Below are positions 57,200 to 64,000 of a stretch of DNA of 64,000 bases, piece by piece. Positions within the stretch are counted from its first letter, which is position 1; every line of letters starts with the position of its first letter. The position numbers and the translations under genes were made by a program. The notes under the pieces are model-generated. The model did no database searches. It was not told where the DNA came from and was given only the letters and a program-made list of their open reading frames with translations. The DNA is from Odobenus rosmarus divergens (lineage: Eukaryota > Chordata > Mammalia > Carnivora > Odobenidae), in contig NW_004450461.1 of the NCBI RefSeq assembly GCF_000321225.1, positions 62,001-126,000 of the forward strand, written 5' to 3'.

Positions 57200-57643
57200 T
57201 TTAACCCTGACAGAAAATTACATTATAGCATGGATTAATATTTTAGTCTCAGTTATAAAAGATAAATTTTTGTGTGTTTAGTTTAATTATTATAAGTAAT
57301 TGAAATGAACTTAAAGATCTGTATAAACTATAGCTCAGTAATTCTAATTAACACCCTGCATTACTTAACCAAATTTTCCAATATATATTTAACCAATATT
57401 TCCTTTATTTTGTTAAAGACTAGTCTGGTTGTTTTAAGATTAACTAAGATATATGCATACCTGTTTATGATTTCTTTTTCCTTGACTTTTCTTATAAAAT
57501 TTCCATGTTAAATAACCATTTTATATTATATTTTCTCCTGCATAGATTCCTTTTAAATTCCACAAGCTACTCATAAAGAGAAATTTGTATGTCAGAAAAC
57601 AATGTTTTCCCAAAATAATAACTAGAAGAAACTGTAAAGAAGA
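57200..57643. other. A+T-rich sequence, no feature recognised
   Basis: A 68-codon plus-strand frame (57305-57511) lacks recognisable motifs. Confidence 0.4.
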
Positions 57644-57654
57644 AAGTTTAAGGA

Positions 57655-57875
57655 GGGGCGCCTGGGTGGCTCAGTCGTTGGGCATCTGCCCTTGGCTCAG
57701 GTCATGATCCCGGATTCCCGGGATCGAGCTCCGCTTTGGGCTCCCTGCTTGGCAGAGAGTCCGCTTCTCCCTCTGCCCCTCGCCCCGCTCGTGCTTTCTC
57801 TCTCTCTCTCTCTCTCTCTAGTGCGCTCTTTCTCTCAAGTAAATAAGTAAAATTTAAAAAAAGAAAAAAAAAAAG
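57655..57875 (+). mobile_element. CAN-type SINE, CpG-rich
   Basis: Plus-strand copy with an expanded (TC)n tract at 57800-57822. It carries more CpGs than the other copies (cggattcccgggatcgagc, cccctcgccccgctcgtgc). The 11-bp duplication is aagtttaagga at 57644-57654 and 57876-57886. The CpG content suggests one of the youngest insertions here. Confidence 0.95.
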
Positions 57876-57886
57876 AAGTTTAAGGA

Positions 57887-58805
57887 ACTGAGTTCTTCAA
57901 GAGTGATACATTCAAAAACTGCCTGAGCTAATATGCAAATTTCTGAGAAAGCAAGGAGTACTCAGATGTCCTGAGCTCAGTTTTATCCTAAGAAAGGGGT
58001 TTCGGTTATTAAAACATCTGAATGTGAATTTAAGATTATTTAGAAGATTGAAAATTTTTGCATATCATGTCAGATTGTTATTTCAAACAGTGCTTACTAA
58101 GGAACTAATAAACACAATTTTATTCCATTATGCTATACTCTCTGTATTTTGGAAATGTCTGCCATAAATTTATGACTCTGGAGAAAATCCCATAATTTAC
58201 AAAGTTCATGGTGCTGATAATGTCTTGTTTGTTTAGGAAATAAATGTAGTAGTAATAAAACAGTACTAGGGGGATTGTTAGAATAACAATTATATTTTTG
58301 CAAATTTATTTAAAGCTACAGTATGTCTGGATGTAAGATATATATAATATTTATATAACATACATATGCATACACTCATATTTGCATAGATTGTATATAC
58401 ATACACATATGCTTATGTGTGTGTATTCAATTTATTATTTATGAGTAATATGTTAGATGTTATAGGCACAAAAGTCATCATTTTAAGCTTTCAGATAAAG
58501 AAGATTTTACCTCCTTATGGGAAGCATAATTCTGGAAATTTTATGATTGACATTATTAACATATGATTGAAAATCCAGATCACCTGAAAGAGGGTTTTTT
58601 CTTTTAAGCCTTTTAAGTAAGAAGATCATAAGATTTAATCTTGCTCTCTATCTTTTATTCAACTTCTCTGCAAATTGCCTCAGTATGTATAGTTTCTCTA
58701 CTTAAAATTAAATGACCATGGGATCCAGGACAGTTTACTATTATGAAAGTAAAACTGGCACCAAAGTCATGTCCTTGATTTTATATATGCTCAAAATGAA
58801 TGACA
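57887..58805. other. A+T-rich sequence with TA-rich patch
   Basis: The 58338-58430 segment is a (TA)-rich/(TATG) patch. No element was identified otherwise. Confidence 0.4.
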
Positions 58806-59285
58806 GATGGTTATGTATTTTGATACTTGTAGCTACAAATAAAAGAAAATCCAACTCCAAATGGGCTTTTATCCTCACATATCTATAATTGTAGTGGGAG
58901 CAATGGCTCCAGAATTGTCTGATTTAACAGATCAACGATGTTATCCATGACCCAGTTTCATTCTTTCTTTCAATTTTGCTGTCTTAAGTTCTGGCTTTAT
59001 ATCAAGATGGCTACAACATTTTCAGAATTCATAACAAGTTTGACACTATCCAGGCAAAGAATAGAAAGTATCTCTTTCTCTGAGACTCTCTTGCACCTCA
59101 TTGGCCAGAACTTGACTATCTGCCCATCTCTGAACCAATTACTGTCATGGCAAATGAAAATATTCTTGGACAAATGAAACGCCCTGTTGAAACTGGGTTA
59201 GAACTTCCCCTAAGGCACAGGGCTGAAGAGGGAAGGTTAGATATCTGAACAAAATGGGTTTCTATTGTGCAAAAGGAGAGAATAA
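58806..59285 (+). repeat. Old interspersed repeat, unclassified
   Basis: 'aaagaaaatccaactccaaatgg', 'atgttatccatgacccagtttc', 'atcaagatggctacaac', 'cacctcattggccagaact' and 'ctctgaaccaattactgtca' occur in the order of a common mammalian repeat that I recognise by its phrases but cannot name. The 79-codon frame 58938-59177 lies inside it. Confidence 0.5.
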
Positions 59286-62200
59286 ATGCTGTGTAGACAA
59301 CTTCCAAAGCCCACTACTAAAAGATATTTGAGGTGCAATGCAAGTGAATTAAGGTGATATAATTGCTAATGGGTTAGTAATTATATATTTTAAGGCACTT
59401 AGAGATAATTTGAAGAGATAATTGTGAACATCTATTGAACACATATGAGGATACAAAACAGGAACGTGAAAATCATAAAATACTATATTATAGAAAGGTC
59501 ATCAGATAACTAAAAATCTGGTTTTACAGATGTTATAAAAAAGTGCTTCATAACAAATTAATTGATTTTTGTTTTCTTGTGTGGAAGGATACTTGATACA
59601 TTCTTTCAGATAGCACACATCCCCAAAGGAAACAAATCTTAGTGCATTACAGAAAATAGAAAGTGGAATCTGTATTAAAAACAAATAGCATAATAGTAAA
59701 ATGTTATATTATCCTAAAAAATGTGAAATCTTTGAAAGAAGAAATTAATCTGGAGGTAGGAAAAATATCATACATAGGAACATAATTTATTTTCTAAGAA
59801 AGAAATTACTAACCTATTTTTTCATCAAATTCAGTCCCTTATTCCTTCCTTATGCACACAGTTCATATGTATTATGGAATCAGAATGGCAAGATCTTGTA
59901 GGTCAACTCTCCTGGTTTTATTTTCTATCAAATGAACCCCAAAAGTACCATGTAATGTCCTCTATATAGAATCCAAGGATATGCACAAGTCTGGCATTAT
60001 ATGCATAGATTTCATACGGTTTTAACATTTCCTTTGGGTGACTATTTTGAGTTTTCTGATTACATTGCAGTTCAGCCATGATGAGATAATCATCATGGTA
60101 GACTTCGGATATCTTATTAGTTACTACTAATAGATGTCAAGGCATAACATGTCTGTTGATAATTTGCTGTTCTGGTTGTATCTAGAACTGATAAAATGAT
60201 GCAAGGCATTCTTGCAAAGTGTACTTTCTACTCTGCTTGGTTGAAATATTTCTTTGGATAGTTTTAGTCTATCAATTTTCAAAATATACAGTTTTTCTCA
60301 CCCAGATTCTCATTTGTTCTTATTGAAATATGAAATAATAATTTTCTAATTTACTGTGTATTTGTACACAATCAAAATTGTTTTAAATCACATAATAAAA
60401 TGTAGTTACGAAGATTGCATGTGGTTCATTCTCTAAAGAGTGTGTATCAAAATAGTATTTTTTTCTCACTGATCAGAAATTGAGATTTATCTAAAATCCC
60501 TACCCATCATTACTACAAACAAGATTTCAGAGAGACATATTTTCAGAAAGCAAAGAGAAATTACATACAACTTCATTATAAGGTGGAAATTTAAACGTCT
60601 AATGCAAAATTCTAGTAAGTTATATTGGGCAAATGTGCAAGTTGGAAATTTATCTTCCTACATAAAATGGGCCTAAACATCATGGAAAAGTATGAGACAT
60701 CAGAATTCTCTCTCTATATATATAAATATCTGATATTTATATATTGTTATATAATATATATTGTTATATATAATGTATGTAATAAATACATAATATTTAT
60801 ATATTGTCGTATATAATATATATACTTATATGTTATATGATATATAATAGTCATATATAAATATTATGATAACATAAATAATAAATATATATAAATTTCT
60901 ATTTGTTTTTTCTATTCTATATCTATTTAAATTTCTATTTATCTGGAGAATCCTAACTGGCACATTGAAATAAAGCAGATCAGAACACAAGAGGAGGAAA
61001 AGATGAGGGTATAAGGAATTTTGGGGGAGTGGTAAATATATTTTATCTTAAATGTGCTTCTGGTTTCACTGATGTATTAACTGTCAAATCTCATTTGTAC
61101 ACTTTAAATACATAGTGTATTTATATAAATTATTTCTTAATAAAGTTGATCAAGGAAATAAAAGGGTGCAACCCATGAAATACTCATAACTCCTTGAAGA
61201 ACAGTCTTTCTATGATGTGAGCCCTAGGGCATAAGCCATGTCTCAGTCATGTACCAATCCATGCCTTAAATTTTGATCAACCTTGGAAGTAGGAGTAGGA
61301 AAAAGCTGAGAGAAAAGAGAAATTATCCTCTGCCTCATTTTGCCAACATTACTAAAATAAAAAAAAAATAGTTTCTAAAATGTATATGTATCGATTATAG
61401 TAACATTATTTGCAGTCATAGCAATTGCATTTTTCATGGCCATTCAGAGTCCACCCTTGAAATTTGAGGAGTGAACTTTAGGATTGATAGGAAATTTCTT
61501 TCTTTTTGATGTTGATACACAATTTTTAGGTTTGGGATTGTCAGAGTCCACCGTATGAAAATATCTTCACTGACAGTGAAACTAATTATAAAGAAATGGA
61601 AAGAGGGAGAAAGGGAGAGACTAGATCATCAGAAAAAAGAAAAAAAAAAGAGGGGACTATTTTTGTAAATATCTAATAAAAATTCCATATATGCAAGCAA
61701 TAATAACATCTAGAAATAATTTTAACTTGCACATATTTGTTACACATTTCTGTGAAAAAAAGCATGGATCTTTTTATCTGTAGCATCTAGCATAAAGTCT
61801 GATGCATAGCGATTGCTCTGAAAGCAAATGTTGAATAAAAGAACCAATTACATTGATGTTCAAAATAGATTACTTACAATTGTGGGAGTGAAGAATGCTG
61901 TCATAATTACCAGTACATATACTCACTTGAAAGTTTGTTCTTCACTTTTTCATTTTTTAATAGCCGCATGTGTAGAGGCCAGAGTAACATGTTCTACTTC
62001 CATATAGTCACTCTCTCTTATTCTATTGAATATAAATTCAACACAAACATGGGTATAACACTTTTATGGGCTGCCACTCTTGTAAGAAGCACTAAATTCC
62101 CATAATTTTTCATTCTTAGGGGTCCCGATATGTCTCTAGGATACTTGAGTTATGTTTCTGGAATCTATCCCAGACTATAGCAGTTAACAGATAAAACAAA

Positions 62201-63139
62201 CAGACCAAAATATATATACCTCAAATACAATTTGGTTGTCTGCATAATACCAAAACGAGTTTGGGCTTCTATATATTGGTCCATAAATATGTTTACTAGC
62301 ATGGTTACTGAAATAACAGAATTTGCCATAAAGGAATTACTATCCAAAATTTTATCAATATAGTTCATTATAACATGTACTTGACATTTTCATTGAAATA
62401 ACAAACATATATTTACTGGGCATCAGGATTTTGAGTAAGCTGAATATATAAGCAACAATCAAGACAATTAGGTCTGTAGCCTGCATAACTGTATGCTAAA
62501 CCTAAAGACATTGGTTTAATATCATTTAAGTTTCTTTAATTAAATCATTTTTGGTTTAAAAAGTTTTGTTTATTTTATTATAAATCTAATAAAATTTTCA
62601 GACAGGTTCATGGACACAATCAATAAATTCATTGATCAGGGTTTCTACTTTTAGTATATCTGTGTAGGTCTACAGCAGTCCATCCCTTCCACTGATAACA
62701 ACTACATGCTCAAGATAAAATACAGAAAACAATTTTATGAGAATTTAGAGTGGGAAACAAATGCAGGCAGATTGTTGAAGGAATTTAATTATTGTAATTA
62801 GTGTAAAGTGAAACAGAACCTCCCCCATTATATTCTCAGAATATGACCCTTGCCTTCAGTTGCCAGCACACCATAGACCTTCAGATTTCTTATTTTAATT
62901 AAAAATAATCTGCCATTATTGTATTATTACTAATTATTTAATACTTTTGGGTGATAATTAATTCTCTGTCCACAATGTATACATGCTCTTATTTAAGTAT
63001 TAAAATGACTTCATAAATCTTTTTATTCTTTATAATAGTAAATGCAGGGAAGTTAAGTGACTGAGCTCAAACAGAAAGGAATACATAAGCATGTACTAGA
63101 AGAGCCCAGCCAGTTTTTCTTTTTTTTTTTTTTGATGTG
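59286..63139. other. Long A+T-rich stretch without recognised features
   Basis: Almost 4 kb with no recognisable transposon, RNA gene or exon, apart from the TA-rich patch listed separately. No promoter-like CpG cluster is present. Confidence 0.45.
60710..60935. repeat. (TA)-rich low-complexity, self-complementary patch
   Basis: Repeated tatataatatat/tatatattg words with many short palindromes. One open frame over it is compositional only. Likely able to form hairpins when single-stranded. Confidence 0.85.
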
Positions 63140-63640
63140 AAGTTCACTTAACTCATAATTGACCATTTTAAATTAATATTTTGAAGTGGTTTTTAATGCA
63201 TTTACAACATTCTGCTACCACCACCTCTCTCCAGTTTTAAAACTTTTTCATCATCTTGGAACATCCCATATGGTTTACTCCCCATTGTCCCCTTCCCCCA
63301 GTCTCTACAAACCACAAGTCTTCCTTTTTGTCTCTAAGTATTTGCCTAATCTAGATATGCCATACAAAAGGAATCATATAATATGCAATCTCTGTGTCTG
63401 TCTTCCTCCACTTAATATTTTTGAGATTAATTTGAGTTGTAGGATGTAACAGTTTTTAATTACTGTTTAGGCCTGAGTAATATTCCACTGTATGCACAGT
63501 TTGTTTATTTGCTCCTCCATTGATGGACATTTGGGTTGGTTGAAACTTTTGGCTATCATGAATAATGCTGCTATAAACATTTGTGTACAAGTATCTGTGG
63601 GGACATATATTTTCATTTCAGAAAGTTCGTCTATTTTAAT
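63140..63640 (-). mobile_element. Old L1 3' region, minus orientation
   Basis: The plus strand shows 'ttgaccattttaaattaat', 'gcatttacaacattctgctacc', 'cctgagtaatattccactgta', 'ccattgatggacatttggg' and 'tggctatcatgaataatgctg'. This is the reverse of the L1M ORF2 end and 3' UTR. The 87-codon plus-strand frame is its antisense. Confidence 0.82.
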
Positions 63641-64000
63641 AGTGTATGATGGAACAAATTAGCTGATAATGTATCAAACAGTCATTAAATTCTACCGTGC
63701 TTAGATCTTGGGGAGAATTAGTTACCATGGTTTGTAGCTAAACAGAATTACTTGACTTCTGGAGTCAGTGAATCTGTATGTGAAATATGAAGACACTTAA
63801 TTTAGAAACATGAAATTCTAGCTCTGTTCACTGAGACTCATTACTTGGAGAAATTATAATTTGATTTAAGTATCCACAGGCTATTCATTTCAAATGTATA
63901 TATGAAGTACTTCTTATGGCCAGGCACTATCTTAGGAGTTAGAGATTTAAAGACGAAAATTCATTATTCTTGTTCTCATGAAGTCTGCATTCTTAAGAAA
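63641..64000. other. Unassigned end of window, possible MIR/L2 start
   Basis: 'ttcttatggccaggcactatc' near 63912 resembles the 'tgtgccaggcac' phrase of MIR/L2-age repeats, which would continue past the window. Confidence 0.35.

Noticed and set aside
1..64000. CRISPR arrays, operons, tRNA or rRNA genes, snRNA copies
   Set aside because: Spaced repeats are dispersed transposons or microsatellites. tRNA-like sequence is only the SINE head, and no U6, 7SK, 5S or Y RNA text was seen.

Overview
This window looks like gene-free nuclear DNA from a carnivore. It is A+T-rich, has no convincing protein-coding exon, and is dominated by interspersed repeats. The most diagnostic element is a tRNA-Lys-derived CAN-type SINE (gcctgggtggctcag head, (A/G)GTCATGATCC core, CT-rich tract, AAATAAATAAAATCTTT tail), found about 26 times (11 plus, 15 minus). 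The SINE core and the L1 3' ends look caniform, probably arctoid (bear, pinniped, mustelid or relative) rather than felid. The species cannot be fixed from the sequence alone. The region is either intergenic or deep intronic.

Layout. 0.6-3.0 kb: a rearranged L1 (inverted ORF1/endonuclease half next to an L1 3' terminus) with a SINE in it. 4.9-5.2 kb: an old hAT-like fragment. 6.6-10.7 kb: an old plus-strand L1 carrying two SINEs, flanked by three more. 11.5-13.8 kb: L1 scraps, an L1-SINE chimera and a SINE. 14-20.2 kb: MIR, L2 and L1 remnants, a probable LTR-like stretch, and a 49-bp duplicated segment. 20.2-27.8 kb: old L1s in both directions, SINEs and a degenerate LTR. 28.4-31.3 kb: a SINE and the best preserved L1, which has a broken ORF2 reverse transcriptase and a large 3' deletion. 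32-36 kb: SINEs, an old repeat pair and a short L1 3' end with a 16-bp target-site duplication. 36.45-37.24 kb: a CpG-richer patch holding a solo ERV2-like LTR with a perfect 6-bp duplication, nested in a poly(A)-tailed sequence. 38-44 kb: a degraded L1, SINEs and two MaLR LTRs. 44-47.6 kb: the first of the long apparently repeat-free stretches. 47.6-51.7 kb: an MLT2-like LTR and old L1s. 52.6-57.9 kb: L2, seven SINEs and an L1 3' end with an (AC)n tract. 57.9-64 kb: mostly unassigned A+T-rich DNA, with one unclassified repeat and an old L1 near the end.

No genes work together here. The open reading frames that look protein-like are L1 ORF1/ORF2 remnants or peptides read through SINEs. I found no sign of an undescribed biological system. 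The observations worth checking concern genome structure: nested insertions, the solo LTR with U3 repeats, a templated-looking duplication, a duplicated L1 3' UTR, and inverted SINE pairs.
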